Below the pieces are notes generated by a model. The model saw only the letters and a program-made list of their open reading frames with translations, was not told the origin of the DNA and searched no databases. A DNA stretch of 57,669 nt from assembly GCA_031258255.1 (NCBI GenBank), contig JAIRNC010000121.1, positions 1 through 57,669 on the forward strand, read 5' to 3'. Every line of letters begins with the position of its first letter. Within the stretch, counting starts at the first letter, position 1. Made by a program: the position numbers and the translations under genes. Of the stretch, positions 1 to 9,939 are shown piece after piece. This stretch comes from Synergistaceae bacterium. GTDB lineage: Bacteria; Synergistota; Synergistia; Synergistales; Synergistaceae.

Positions 1-23
1 CTCAAGGCCTCATCCCCCCTCGC

Positions 24-494
24 TCACGAAGCGCGGCGGCAGAGAGCGTCGCCGCATTCCCACTCGGAAACCCTACTTTCAAGCCAGCCGGACATCGGGT
101 GATGGCCGAGCGCCATAAATGAAGCCGCTTGAAGGTGCAGGCACTTGACGGCTATCGGATCGCGGGAGTACGCGGCACCTCCCGCCCCACGCGCGCAGAC
201 CGCGCGGTAAATCGGCCTCCTCCTGCTCCGCAGGTATGCCCGCTGAGAGGTTGGCAGCATCGAAAGCCTCAAGAGCGCGTGAAGCAGGTGATACTCCCTC
301 CACTCGCGGGCAGATCCGAGCGATTCTCTTTTCAGCTCCGCGACGCCGCCGCAGGACTCGACCGTCCCGACCGAGCGGAGAAGGAAAGGGCATACGAGCC
401 AGAAAGAAGTCGGGAAGGGCTTCATGCGCCGCAGGGGTTGGCATACCAGGACCTGCGGAAATCCCCAGCAGCAGCGGCGCGCCACCCCGCTCAT
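24..494 (-). CDS. DUF501-like conserved protein
   Basis: 156 aa; ATGA overlap with stop of the S1-domain gene; N-terminus VARRCCWGFPQVLVCQPL..KPFPTSFWLVCPFLLRSVGTVES resembles DUF501 proteins from memory. Confidence 0.7.
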   Translation of the reverse strand: MSGVARRCCWGFPQVLVCQPLRRMKPFPTSFWLVCPFLLRSVGTVESCGGVAELKRESLGSAREWREYHLLHALLRLSMLPTSQRAYLRSRRRPIYRAVCARGAGGAAYSRDPIAVKCLHLQAASFMALGHHPMSGWLESRVSEWECGDALCRRAS

Positions 495-892
495 TTTTTG
501 CCCGGCCGTCTCTTGACCCCCCTGGAGTCCTTCACCTTGTTGTTCAGATCAGCGATTCTTTCATCGCTCTGCTTCATAAAGGAGGTCAGCTTCTTTTCGA
601 AGTCCTCTTCCCTGCGAACCGGCCGCTGCTCCCTCATCTGCAAAGCCTTTATCGAAAGGTCGATCCGCCCCTTCTCGTCGATCTTGATGACCTTCGCAGT
701 TATCTCCTGGGACGGGGCCAGGACATCCTCGACCTTCTTGACGAAGTTATAGGACAGCTCCGATATGTGAATCATCGCCTTCTGTCCGCCCTCCAGCCTT
801 ATGAAGGCACCATAAGGGGCGATATGCTCCACTGTCCCGGTGAGAACGTCGCCCACCCCTACGACGGGCGCCGCCGTCTTTTCATCTGCCAT
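491..892 (-). CDS. S1 RNA-binding domain protein
   Basis: 133 aa, VGDVLTGTVEHIAPYGAFIRLEGGQKAMIHISELSYNFV... is a classic S1 fold motif. Confidence 0.92.
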   Translation of the reverse strand: MADEKTAAPVVGVGDVLTGTVEHIAPYGAFIRLEGGQKAMIHISELSYNFVKKVEDVLAPSQEITAKVIKIDEKGRIDLSIKALQMREQRPVRREEDFEKKLTSFMKQSDERIADLNNKVKDSRGVKRRPGKK

Positions 893-928
893 TGGTACTT
901 AATACCTCCAGTTGTTTTTTTAAAATCC

Positions 929-1549
929 TCAATTGCTCTTATTGACAGGCAGCCAGACCCACTTTAACGGCTCATCCCCCCCAAAGACCCTCAAGAGCAG
1001 CAAGTGAAACCTCTCCCCCGCTCTCCTGCGGTCATTATCATACCAAAAAAGCAAGTTTCCGCTACCCTTATCCAGCGCGCTTTTCACGACTTTTTCCTGA
1101 AAAATGGGAGAATACAGCGCAAGGGCGCTGGCGCGCTCAAATTTTGGAAGGGATTTGACGAAATGGATCCTGTTCTGCCTGGTGGCCGGGATGCGGGCGA
1201 TCCCTTTCACGCCGCGCCGCGCCGCCGCCCTGTCGCTTATGTTGAACCTGTATCTCCGGACGTCCTTCTTGCGGGAGATCGCCAGGCGCACGGACCTGAC
1301 CCTGGATTTTTTCCCCTGCGGGCTTCCCAGGAGGCTGCCAGCGCTCACGGCCCTCGAACTCCTCCACTTGACGAAGAGCGCAGCGCGAACCCTGGGCTCT
1401 GCCCTCATGGGGTTTATCCTGACCTCGTGAGAGTGCGTCATTATCCTGACTGGTTCGGACCTGCGCATCTCGCCCAGGCCGCGCACGACGATGCGGCCCA
1501 AGAACAATCGCGACAGCTTCCTGCCTATCTCGGAGAGGATATCGGCCAT
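929..1549 (-). CDS. hypothetical basic protein
   Basis: 206 aa, sits 10 bp from the upstream ORF in the same direction; Arg/Lys rich; no family recognised. Confidence 0.6.
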   Translation of the reverse strand: MADILSEIGRKLSRLFLGRIVVRGLGEMRRSEPVRIMTHSHEVRINPMRAEPRVRAALFVKWRSSRAVSAGSLLGSPQGKKSRVRSVRLAISRKKDVRRYRFNISDRAAARRGVKGIARIPATRQNRIHFVKSLPKFERASALALYSPIFQEKVVKSALDKGSGNLLFWYDNDRRRAGERFHLLLLRVFGGDEPLKWVWLPVNKSN

Positions 1550-1559
1550 GTGCGCCTCA

Positions 1560-2105
1560 TTACTCTGACTCTGACACCGCCTCGAAAGCCTTGGCGATGC
1601 GGGCGAAGGGTTCCATCAGCTCCATGTCCTGAGCGGCTGTGGCCAGGGACTCGGCGATCTGCGCTATCTTGGAGACGTTCTCCTGCGACACGGACAGCCT
1701 GAGCGGCGAGCTTATGTTGTCAGCCTGAAATATGAAGCCCCCGTCCGGCGCCGGCTCGCACTTGCCGCTCGTCTCCAGCGGCTGCCTCCCGGTCGTCTCT
1801 ATGGCCACAGCCTGGAGCTTTGTGAGCTTCTGGACGGGCCCTATCAGCTCGTCGCTGTCCACGAGCCACAGGGACGGGCTCACCTCCACCGCGCCCAGGA
1901 GGTTGCCCATGATCACTTCCTCCCGCAGGTATATGTCGAGGGCGCCGCCGTAAAGTATGCGCTCCAGCTTAGTCGGCCTGACCGGCTCCGTATACCGGAA
2001 GTCGAGCGGTATGCCACGCGCGTCTGTGACGAGGGCTGCCCCCCTGAAAAAATTCTCCCGCGCCTCAATAGTCAGATACCCCAAAAGGAGCTTTTTCTCA
2101 GCCAC
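1560..2105 (-). CDS. hypothetical protein downstream of fapA
   Basis: 181 aa ORF with protein-like composition, co-directional with tight spacing. Confidence 0.7.
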   Translation of the reverse strand: MAEKKLLLGYLTIEARENFFRGAALVTDARGIPLDFRYTEPVRPTKLERILYGGALDIYLREEVIMGNLLGAVEVSPSLWLVDSDELIGPVQKLTKLQAVAIETTGRQPLETSGKCEPAPDGGFIFQADNISSPLRLSVSQENVSKIAQIAESLATAAQDMELMEPFARIAKAFEAVSESE

Positions 2106-2134
2106 TTCCCATCATCTCCGCTGCTTTTTACGAT

Positions 2135-2452
2135 TCACGCCAAAAAATCCAGCCTGCCCGAAGGCGCGGCCTCCGCTCCCCCGTCGTCTTCCGGCGCGCC
2201 TGACGAGGGCCTGGGGTTTCGCTTTTTCCCGCCCCGTTCCTCCTGCTTCCTTCTCTCATCCTTGCGATCCCGGACCCTCACGTCCTCGTCCGATCTGTCC
2301 GCAGGCAGCACGGACTGTCTCTCGTGCTCTATCCTCTTCGATATTTCGGTCTGCTGGAGTGTCTGAACGTGATGCGCGCTAGGATCCTTTGGCTGCACGG
2401 CCCTCTGCTCGCTGTTCAGGACAGAGATGTTGGAATCTATCGGCCTCAACAC
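2135..2452 (-). CDS. small highly charged protein of flagellar locus
   Basis: 105 aa, ordered N-terminus MLRPIDSNISVLN, charged middle, hydrophobic terminus RLDFLA. Confidence 0.6.
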   Translation of the reverse strand: MLRPIDSNISVLNSEQRAVQPKDPSAHHVQTLQQTEISKRIEHERQSVLPADRSDEDVRVRDRKDERRKQEERGGKKRNPRPSSGAPEDDGGAEAAPSGRLDFLA

Positions 2453-2538
2453 GAAAATCGCCCCCTTTCAAAACAGCGGTCCCGCATGACCCCTATGACG
2501 GAGCGAGGCTCAAGCCCGGAGACAGTGCCGGCGCGCCG

Positions 2539-3963
2539 TCATTCGAAGGATTTTATCTTTATCTCCCCGTCCTCATACACGAACTTCACAAACCGCAGCT
2601 TCTCCTTGACCATGTACCGTATGCCCCTTATCGTGATCAGCACGCCGGGGTAGCAGACGTTCTTCACGCGCACACAGCCGTCCAGCCGGCTCTCGTTCGC
2701 GTCCTTCTCCAGCTGTTCCATGCGGTCGCGCTGGTTGGTGTACTGGGCCTTGATCTGGAACTTGGCCTTAGTTATCTTGGCTAAGAGCGCCTGCTTGTCC
2801 GGCTTGAGGTCGCCGTTTTTCTGGAGGTCCTTCAGAAAATCGATGTTAGCGTCTATCTTCTCTATCTGATCCTCGTACTGCTTCAGGCTCTCCTGAATCT
2901 GTCTGCGCTCCTCTATGATCTCAGGCAGCTGACCCACGGTCACGTCGGTCTTCGGCTCCATCTCGCTCCCAAGTATCTCGCAGACGACCTCGCTCCCGGC
3001 GACGATCTTCCCCCCGACGATCTGCCCCTTCTTTCCGCCGCCCACAACGACGTCAAACCTGGCGCCCACGTCGCTGTTCAAGATAACGTCGGCCACCTTC
3101 ACGCTGCGCCCGGCGCGCACGAAAGCCTGGTCGATGTAGCTGATTATCACGTTGCCGGCCTTTGACTCGAGCCGCGCCTTCCCATTGCCCCGGACGCCGG
3201 TCCTTATCACCATGTCGTCCTCGGAGAGGAGCGTGGCCCCCTCCACGACGCCGTTTATGTGAAGCTCGTTCCCTGATGCCACCTCGAAGCCGTCCCGGAC
3301 GCTGCCCATCACGGTGACAGGGCCGATGAAATCGATGTTGCCGACGCTGTAGTCCACGTCTCCGTTCACCTCGAACGTGGGGTTGACCGCCAGCTTCTGG
3401 TCCTTTATGTACAGGTTTCCGTCGCAGTCCGCGAAGAGCTGCATCTTGTCCTCTGAGAGGAGCGTGCCCTTGCCGGCAGGCAGGTTCTTGTCCTTGCCCG
3501 TGTACACGTTTATCTTCCTGCCCAGGACGCTGGTGCCCTCCTTGCCCTTGAAGGCCGGTATCTTCTCCGCCACGAGCTGCCCCTTCGTGACGTTGATCAC
3601 GGCGCCCAGCTCCTTCATGTCAACCTTGTCGCCGACTGCCTTGGGTTTCAGTATGTTGAGGTCTACCTTGTAGTCAATCTTCGCGTCCCTGCCGTTTTCA
3701 GGCGGTTCGCCCTTTGCCGTGACCACCCACTGCCTGGCGATCGGGGTTTCGATCATTTTCTTTATCGCTTCCTCGTCATGGCCGAATACTACGCCCTTGG
3801 AATTCATCTCCCCCTTTACGCGCTCGATCGTCGGGACGGGGGCATCGCCCTCCGGGGGGATGTATAGCATCTCGCACGCCAAGGCGTCGTCCGATATTTT
3901 CAAGCGGAATACAGCCTCTTTCGATTCGCTTTGTTCATCGTTTGTCTCTGAACTTTGATCCAT
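2539..3963 (-). CDS. FapA / DUF342 family protein
   Basis: 474 aa, DUF342-like beta repeats (GDVDYSVGNIDFIGPVTVMGSVRDGFEVASGNELHINGVVEGATL). Confidence 0.88.
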   Translation of the reverse strand: MDQSSETNDEQSESKEAVFRLKISDDALACEMLYIPPEGDAPVPTIERVKGEMNSKGVVFGHDEEAIKKMIETPIARQWVVTAKGEPPENGRDAKIDYKVDLNILKPKAVGDKVDMKELGAVINVTKGQLVAEKIPAFKGKEGTSVLGRKINVYTGKDKNLPAGKGTLLSEDKMQLFADCDGNLYIKDQKLAVNPTFEVNGDVDYSVGNIDFIGPVTVMGSVRDGFEVASGNELHINGVVEGATLLSEDDMVIRTGVRGNGKARLESKAGNVIISYIDQAFVRAGRSVKVADVILNSDVGARFDVVVGGGKKGQIVGGKIVAGSEVVCEILGSEMEPKTDVTVGQLPEIIEERRQIQESLKQYEDQIEKIDANIDFLKDLQKNGDLKPDKQALLAKITKAKFQIKAQYTNQRDRMEQLEKDANESRLDGCVRVKNVCYPGVLITIRGIRYMVKEKLRFVKFVYEDGEIKIKSFE

Positions 3964-4016
3964 GCCGCGTCCTTCTTTCTTCTGAATAATATCTAATATT
4001 ATCTAATATCGAAATT

Positions 4017-4769
4017 TTATTCGCACGCAAGGGCCTTCATCTGCGCCCTCAGCAGCGAGATCGCCCTGCCGTGCAGCTGCGACACCCGTGACTCCGTCAC
4101 CCCCAGGACCTGCCCTATCTCCTTCAATGTCAGCCCCTCGTAATAGTAGAGCGACAGCAACAGCCGCTCCCTCTCAGGAAGCCGCTTCAGCGAGGAGGCG
4201 ACCTGTTCTGCCTCCTCGGTCTGCTCCATGAGGTCGAGCGCGCTCGGGCTCTCGTCCTCCAGCGTGTCCTCGCGCTGCATGTCGCTGTCTCCCAGCGCCA
4301 GGACGTCGTCCAAGGAGACGACGTAGGAACGGCTCGCTATTTCGAGCAGGTCCTTATATGACTTTTCGTCCATATCCATCGCCTTCATGAGCGACGCGTC
4401 GTCGGCGCTGCCCCGGGTCTTCGCCACGTTTTCGAGCGTCCGCTCGAATTTTTGCAGCTTCTCCCTGCCGCTCCGCGAAATCCAGTCGAAGCGGCGGAGC
4501 TCGTCCAATATCGCGCCTCTTATCCTGGGCACGGCGAACGTCTGGAAGCAGAAGCCGCGGTCTGGCTCGAAGCGCTCGATAGCGTCCAGCAGCCCTAGCG
4601 CGCCGAAGCTCAGGATATCCTCGAAATCAAGGCCCGAGGGGAACTTGACGGACATCCTGGACGCGACGTAACGCACGAGAGGGAGGAAACGCTTTACTAT
4701 TTCGTCTTTCAGGCGTGGTTCCGGAGAGCGTATATATGCTTCCCACAATTTGTCATTCTCCAGCTCCAC
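4017..4769 (-). CDS. fliA: RNA polymerase sigma factor FliA/SigD (sigma-28)
   Basis: 250 aa, FEDILSFGALGLLDAIERF, DELRRFDWISRS, LTLKEIGQVLGVTESRVSQLHGRAI. Confidence 0.93.
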   Translation of the reverse strand: MELENDKLWEAYIRSPEPRLKDEIVKRFLPLVRYVASRMSVKFPSGLDFEDILSFGALGLLDAIERFEPDRGFCFQTFAVPRIRGAILDELRRFDWISRSGREKLQKFERTLENVAKTRGSADDASLMKAMDMDEKSYKDLLEIASRSYVVSLDDVLALGDSDMQREDTLEDESPSALDLMEQTEEAEQVASSLKRLPERERLLLSLYYYEGLTLKEIGQVLGVTESRVSQLHGRAISLLRAQMKALACE

Positions 4770-4810
4770 AAAGCTACCCCCATTCGAAAAGGCTTCGCCC
4801 GGTCTTCCGC

Positions 4811-5305
4811 CTAAAGCTCCTTAGTGCCTGACCCCAGCGTCTTCACGGTAAACTTCATCGTCTCCGAGTCGAACTCGACGCTGCGCCCCTTGCTGCCGCC
4901 GGTGTCCTGGGCCACTAGGCGCACGTTCTCAGACGCGAGCATCTTGAGCGTGGCCTCCACGTTGCGGGCGCCCACCGCGAAAATCGCGCTGGTCTTTCCA
5001 GGCATCGAGAACATCTGGGCGCCGCCCGCCATCTTCGCCCGCAGCTGTGACCTGTTCACCCCTAGCTTTATCAGCTCGTCGACGAGAAGGGGTACGGCCG
5101 TGTCGGCGAATTTCCCCGGCTTCGGGATATCCTTGGCCTCCCTGCTGTCCGGCAGCATGATGTGCACCATCCCCACCGTTTTGGAGAGTTGATCGTAAAT
5201 CACGAGGCCGATGCAGGAGCCCAGCCCCAGCGTCACGAGGTGCGCGGGGTGCTTCGAGACCACCAAGTCGGCCATCCCTACATGAACTGGCTGAGGCAAC
5301 GTCAA
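4811..5305 (-). CDS. cheD: chemoreceptor glutamine deamidase CheD
   Basis: 164 aa, TLGLGSCIGLVIYD and GMVHIMLP catalytic Cys/His motifs; 4-bp overlap with cheC. Confidence 0.93.
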   Translation of the reverse strand: MTLPQPVHVGMADLVVSKHPAHLVTLGLGSCIGLVIYDQLSKTVGMVHIMLPDSREAKDIPKPGKFADTAVPLLVDELIKLGVNRSQLRAKMAGGAQMFSMPGKTSAIFAVGARNVEATLKMLASENVRLVAQDTGGSKGRSVEFDSETMKFTVKTLGSGTKEL

Positions 5306-5937
5306 AGCACCCCCAATTTAGAGAGCAGCGTCTCCAGCGACCCTGGGTCCGGTATCATGATGACCGTGCCGCCCAGATCCTGGCCCAGGTCCTTCACGAT
5401 GAGGTTCGTCCGGACAAGCAGCGCCGATTCGCCTATGACGCCGAACATCGACGCTGCCAAGTCCATGATGGAGCCGAGCATGTCCCTCGCGACGGCCGGG
5501 GTAGTCGTGGGCAGCACCCAGCCCGTTATCATCGAAAGGGCGTTCAGAAAGGCGCCCAGGATTATGTTGCCCTGCTCCGAGAGGGCGCTGTCCCGTATCT
5601 GCCGCCTGGTTTCCAGATCCATGCCGGACAGATCCATCGGGATGATGAGGTCTGCCAGCGTCTCGGCCTTGTCCTCCTCTATCATGAAGATGAGGCTGCA
5701 AGAAAAGTTCTCTTCGGCGCGGACCAGCACGGCGCACACAGGCGTCTCGGGAGAGCCGTAGCGCGCCGGGACCTCATATATAGGGACGAGCTCGGCCACA
5801 GGCACATCCATCTCCACGACGCGTCCTATGAGGCGGGACAGGGCGGTCGCGGCGTTGCCGGTCCCGATATTCCCGACCTCTTTTATAGCGTCCATGTGAA
5901 TACTCGTAAACCCAGAAACGGGATCCATGGCATCCAA
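5302..5937 (-). CDS. cheC: CheY-P phosphatase CheC
   Basis: 211 aa, two ExxN motifs (KEVGNIGTGNAATALS; SEQGNIILGAFLNALS). Confidence 0.93.
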   Translation of the reverse strand: MDAMDPVSGFTSIHMDAIKEVGNIGTGNAATALSRLIGRVVEMDVPVAELVPIYEVPARYGSPETPVCAVLVRAEENFSCSLIFMIEEDKAETLADLIIPMDLSGMDLETRRQIRDSALSEQGNIILGAFLNALSMITGWVLPTTTPAVARDMLGSIMDLAASMFGVIGESALLVRTNLIVKDLGQDLGGTVIMIPDPGSLETLLSKLGVL

Positions 5938-5968
5938 CAGCCTTTCGTATTTAATTTGAGAAGTAACC

Positions 5969-8062
5969 TTAAAGCGACGCGGCGTCCAAAATCAAAGCGA
6001 CGTTGCCGTCACCCAGTATCGTCGCGCCCGCTATCCCCTTCACCTTCAACAGGAGCTTGCCAAGTGGCTTGATGACTATTTCCTGCTGCCCGACGAAGGC
6101 GTCGACCATAAAGCCGACCCTGGAGCGGTCGCGCCCGACCCTCACCACCACTACCGGGTTTTCGTCCACGTCTGGCCTCTCGCCCGGCGTCCCGATGATC
6201 GCCGAGAGGTCCGACAGCGGGAGTATCTCGCCCCGGACCGTCGTCACAGGCGTCCCGTGAACGTACTTGATGTCCTTTTTGTGCACGAGGAGCGTCTCCT
6301 CCACGTTTTCAAGCGAGACGGCGTAGGTCTCGTCCCCGACCTTTATGAGCAGGGCGAGCACTATCGCCAGCGTGAGCGGCAGCCTGATTACGACGCGCGT
6401 CCCGCCGCCAAACTTCGAGTACATCATGAACTGCCCGCCCAAGGACTCCACCTTATTCTTTACCGCGTCGGTGCCCACCCCGCGCCCCGATATCTCGGTG
6501 ATGCTGTCGTTAGTGCTGAAACCGGGCAGCATGACCAGCTGGACGGCCTCGTTCTCCGTCATGACGGCTGCCTGCTCGTGGGTTATGAGGTCGCGCTCCA
6601 GCGCCTTTCGCTTGACCTTTTCCGTGTCGACCCCGGCGCCGTCGTCGCGGACCTCTATGATAACGCCGTTGCCCTCCTGATAGGCCGCGACCGTTATGGT
6701 CCCCTGGCGTGGCTTTCCGGCCCGCTCCCTCTCGTCCGGCGACTCTATCCCATGGTCGAGCGAGTTCCGAAGTATGTGGACCATCGGGTCTCCTATCTCG
6801 TCTATCACGGTGCGGTCGAGTTCCGTCTCAGCGCCCTCGACCATGAGCTGGATGTCCTTGCCCATCTGGCGCGAAAGATCCCTGACCAGCCTCGGGAGCC
6901 TGTCAAAGACCATCGAAACCGGAACCATGCGCAGCTTGGTCACGAGCTCCTGAATGTCGCCGGAGATCCTGCCCAGCTGTGACAGCGGCTCCTGGAAAGC
7001 CTTGAGCCTGGATTCCTGGACGAGCCTCTCTATGCGCGCCCGGCCTATCACCAGCTCACCGACCAAATTCATCAGCTTGTCGAGCCGCCCTATGTCGACC
7101 CTCACCGTCCTGCTCCCCACCTGGTGCCCCTGCTGCTTGTGATCGGCGGTCTGCATCTGCTTCGTAGCTTCCTTGGGCGCCTTCGGCCCCGCCTCCGCCG
7201 CGCCCTTCTCCTGCGTCTGGCTCGCCCCCGCCGGAGAAGCCCCCGCCTGGGCCGTCTCTTCCGGGAGGTTGATCTCGGCCGCCGTGACCTCCGCGACCTC
7301 CCCTATCTTCAATATCTGCTCGGTGAAGGTCTCGATGGGGTTGCTGGAGGCGACGTAAAGCACAAACGTCCTCTCGAAGGCTTCCTTCTCAAGGTCCTCC
7401 ACGCTCGGCTCCGATTTGATGATGTCTCCGTTATCCCCCACCGCAGTGACGACCATGAAGGCCCTGGCGGCGCGCAGCATACAGCTCTCGTCTAGCGTGA
7501 CCTTCAGCTCGTAGACCTGCATCCCCGCGTCGTTAGCGGAGGTTATCCAGTCTCGCTCCTGATCCGTGAGGTTCGCTATGTAATCGCCCGCGTCGCCAGG
7601 CACCTGCCCTGTGGCGGGAACGCCGTCGCCAGCGATGGACAGGGCCTTCTCGGAGACAGGCTCCTCGTTGGGGTTGTCCCTCCGCGCGTGAAGGATCCCG
7701 ATCAGCTCGTCGGACGGGACGTCCTGGTCCGCGCCGCCGCGCCTGATGGAGTCCACCATCGCCGTCAGCGTGTCCAGGCACTTGAACAGCACGTCCACGT
7801 CGTCAGACGTGAGGCGCAGCGTCCCGGACCGGACGAGCCCAAGGAGGTCCTCCATCGAGTGCGTGAGGGTAGCCATGGTCTGGAAACCCATGGTGGCAGA
7901 CATCCCCTTGAACGTATGCGCCACCCGGAATATCTCGTTGATTATGTCCATGTCGCTCTGGTTCTGCTCCGCCGAAAGGAGCAGCTCGTTCAGGTGCGCG
8001 AGGTTGTCACCGGCCTCGTCCAAAAAAGCACCCATGTACTGGTTCATATCCATATCGGCCAT
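5969..8062 (-). CDS. cheA: chemotaxis histidine kinase CheA
   Basis: 697 aa, HPt RVAHTFKGMSATMGF, P3/P4 HILRNSLDHGIE, C-terminal CheW-like P5 domain. Confidence 0.96.
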   Translation of the reverse strand: MADMDMNQYMGAFLDEAGDNLAHLNELLLSAEQNQSDMDIINEIFRVAHTFKGMSATMGFQTMATLTHSMEDLLGLVRSGTLRLTSDDVDVLFKCLDTLTAMVDSIRRGGADQDVPSDELIGILHARRDNPNEEPVSEKALSIAGDGVPATGQVPGDAGDYIANLTDQERDWITSANDAGMQVYELKVTLDESCMLRAARAFMVVTAVGDNGDIIKSEPSVEDLEKEAFERTFVLYVASSNPIETFTEQILKIGEVAEVTAAEINLPEETAQAGASPAGASQTQEKGAAEAGPKAPKEATKQMQTADHKQQGHQVGSRTVRVDIGRLDKLMNLVGELVIGRARIERLVQESRLKAFQEPLSQLGRISGDIQELVTKLRMVPVSMVFDRLPRLVRDLSRQMGKDIQLMVEGAETELDRTVIDEIGDPMVHILRNSLDHGIESPDERERAGKPRQGTITVAAYQEGNGVIIEVRDDGAGVDTEKVKRKALERDLITHEQAAVMTENEAVQLVMLPGFSTNDSITEISGRGVGTDAVKNKVESLGGQFMMYSKFGGGTRVVIRLPLTLAIVLALLIKVGDETYAVSLENVEETLLVHKKDIKYVHGTPVTTVRGEILPLSDLSAIIGTPGERPDVDENPVVVVRVGRDRSRVGFMVDAFVGQQEIVIKPLGKLLLKVKGIAGATILGDGNVALILDAASL

Positions 8063-8151
8063 CTTGCATACCTCCTTGCCCAGGCATATCTATAGTTCAA
8101 CCAAAAGAGGATTTCGATGATAAAGTCGAGAGAGACTGACCCAGCGCTCTC

Positions 8152-9243
8152 TCAATTTTTAATGAAACGCTCCACACCGGCCGCTATCGAGTACAGCGGC
8201 AGCACCTCGTCGGCCAGGCCCGCTTCCGCAATCGCGCCTGGCATCCCGTATATCACGCAGGTCTCCCTCGACTCGGCTATCACGTAAGCGCCCTTGGCCC
8301 GGAGCAGACGCGTCCCGTCGAGGCCGTCCTTGCCCATGCCAGTCAGGACGACCACCACCACCGGCGCGCCCACCACGTCCGCCACGCTCGCGAAGAGCAC
8401 GTCCGCCGCCGGGCGGACGGAGCGCACGGGCGGGGTCTCCGACAGACGGCAGACCAATTCAGCGCCCCTGCGGTCGACGAGCATGTGGTAGCCGCCCGGC
8501 GCCACGACCGCGACGCCCTTCCTGACCGGCATCCCGTCGCAGCCCTCCATCACAGCGAGCTGGCTCCGCTCGTTGAGCCGGAGCGCGAACGACGACGTAA
8601 AGCCCGGCGGCATGTGCTGGACGATCAGCACCGGCAAGGGGAAATCCTTCCGCAGGGCAGGTATGAACTCCTGCAGGGCGTTAGGGCCGCCCGTCGACGC
8701 CGCTACCACCAGCAGCTCCGGCCTGCGCGCCGGCCCGGACGGCATACAAGCAGCCGGCCTCCTTTGCGCTGGCGCCTGCGCGTGGAATCTCCCATGCCCC
8801 GTCGTGACGCCGCGCAAGGACGCGTTGTGGACGGACGCGCGGCTGGCCGCCAGAACCTTCTGCAGGAGCTCGCCGCCGACTTTCTCCATATCCAGCGGCA
8901 CCGCGCCGGACGGCTTCGTCACAAAGTCCACCGCGCCAGCGTCCAAGGCCTGCATCGTGATGTCTGCCCCGTCCTTCGTGAGGCTGCTGACCATGACGAC
9001 CGGGACTGGCTTTATGGCGATTATCTCCTTCAGCACCTCCAGCCCGTTCTTGCCTGGCATCTCCACGTCAAGGGTGATTACGTCCGGATCCGTTTCCGCT
9101 AGGCGCCGCAGCGCGTCATCGCCGTTCTTGGCCTTCCCGACCACCTCTACGGCCGGGGCGCTTGACAGTATATCGCCAATCACCTTACGCATAAACGCTG
9201 AATCATCTACGATCAGTACGCGTATTTTCTTATTTTTTATCAT
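8152..9243 (-). CDS. cheB: protein-glutamate methylesterase CheB
   Basis: 363 aa, receiver domain VLIVDDSAFMRKVI plus methylesterase domain AASTGGPNALQEF, QHMPPGFT. Confidence 0.95.
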   Translation of the reverse strand: MIKNKKIRVLIVDDSAFMRKVIGDILSSAPAVEVVGKAKNGDDALRRLAETDPDVITLDVEMPGKNGLEVLKEIIAIKPVPVVMVSSLTKDGADITMQALDAGAVDFVTKPSGAVPLDMEKVGGELLQKVLAASRASVHNASLRGVTTGHGRFHAQAPAQRRPAACMPSGPARRPELLVVAASTGGPNALQEFIPALRKDFPLPVLIVQHMPPGFTSSFALRLNERSQLAVMEGCDGMPVRKGVAVVAPGGYHMLVDRRGAELVCRLSETPPVRSVRPAADVLFASVADVVGAPVVVVVLTGMGKDGLDGTRLLRAKGAYVIAESRETCVIYGMPGAIAEAGLADEVLPLYSIAAGVERFIKN

Positions 9244-9248
9244 CTGCG

Positions 9249-9938
9249 CTACTCCCGGAACATAACTTCCTGCTGCCGTATGTACTCGAACAGCTTTTTT
9301 TCAACGCTCGCAGGAAGGGCGTCGAAACCGACGCCTATCTCCAGGTTGTCACCCCTGCGGACTATCCTCGTTATCCTCCCGGTCTGCATCTGCTCGGCGG
9401 ACGCGAGGTCGAACCGCACCAACATGCTGTCGCCCAGCTCGAAGATGCTGTTGCCCACAAGACCGCGATTGACGACGAACCTGTAGCCACCGATGCTGAT
9501 ATCTATGGCCTTCGCCGGGAGCCAGGCGGTGGACATCGGACACATCCCCTCGCTTTCAAGGTGAAAGACCGTTATGTCCCACAGGCATGAGATCCTGAGG
9601 AACTGCCTGCGCTGTATCCTCTCCGGGGGGCCTTTCACATTGGCCCACATCGTAGGCGGCCCCGATTGCGTCTCCACCCTGCGGACAGACATGTCGAAAA
9701 CGTAGAGCGCGCCTCCGTCCTCCAGCGTGAGCTTGAAGTTCATTTCCCGGTAGGCCGGCAGGAGCGCGCCCTTCATGATCGGGTGGGCCAGGGCCACGGC
9801 GTCTTGCGTCACGTCCTCCACATGGGTGGAGTAGCGGCCCTTGTAAATGCCGGCGTTGATCGCTATTTCGCCTTTTTTCCCTATTTGGAGCTTTGAAAGG
9901 TAATCGAGGGCAGCGGCGTCCATATCGTCTCCCTGCAC
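9249..9938 (-). CDS. PilZ-domain flagellar brake protein (YcgR-like)
   Basis: 229 aa, RRQFLR and DISIGGYRF c-di-GMP-binding signatures. Confidence 0.85.
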   Translation of the reverse strand: MQGDDMDAAALDYLSKLQIGKKGEIAINAGIYKGRYSTHVEDVTQDAVALAHPIMKGALLPAYREMNFKLTLEDGGALYVFDMSVRRVETQSGPPTMWANVKGPPERIQRRQFLRISCLWDITVFHLESEGMCPMSTAWLPAKAIDISIGGYRFVVNRGLVGNSIFELGDSMLVRFDLASAEQMQTGRITRIVRRGDNLEIGVGFDALPASVEKKLFEYIRQQEVMFRE

Positions 9939-9939
9939 G

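Noticed and set aside
129-967. Plus-strand ORFs 129..752 and 236..967, and minus ORF 79..444
   Set aside because: They overlap the DUF501-like and S1 genes. Codon pattern first suggested a noncoding element here, but the ATGA junction and VARRCCWGFPQVLV...FPTSFWLVCPF favour the 24..494 frame.
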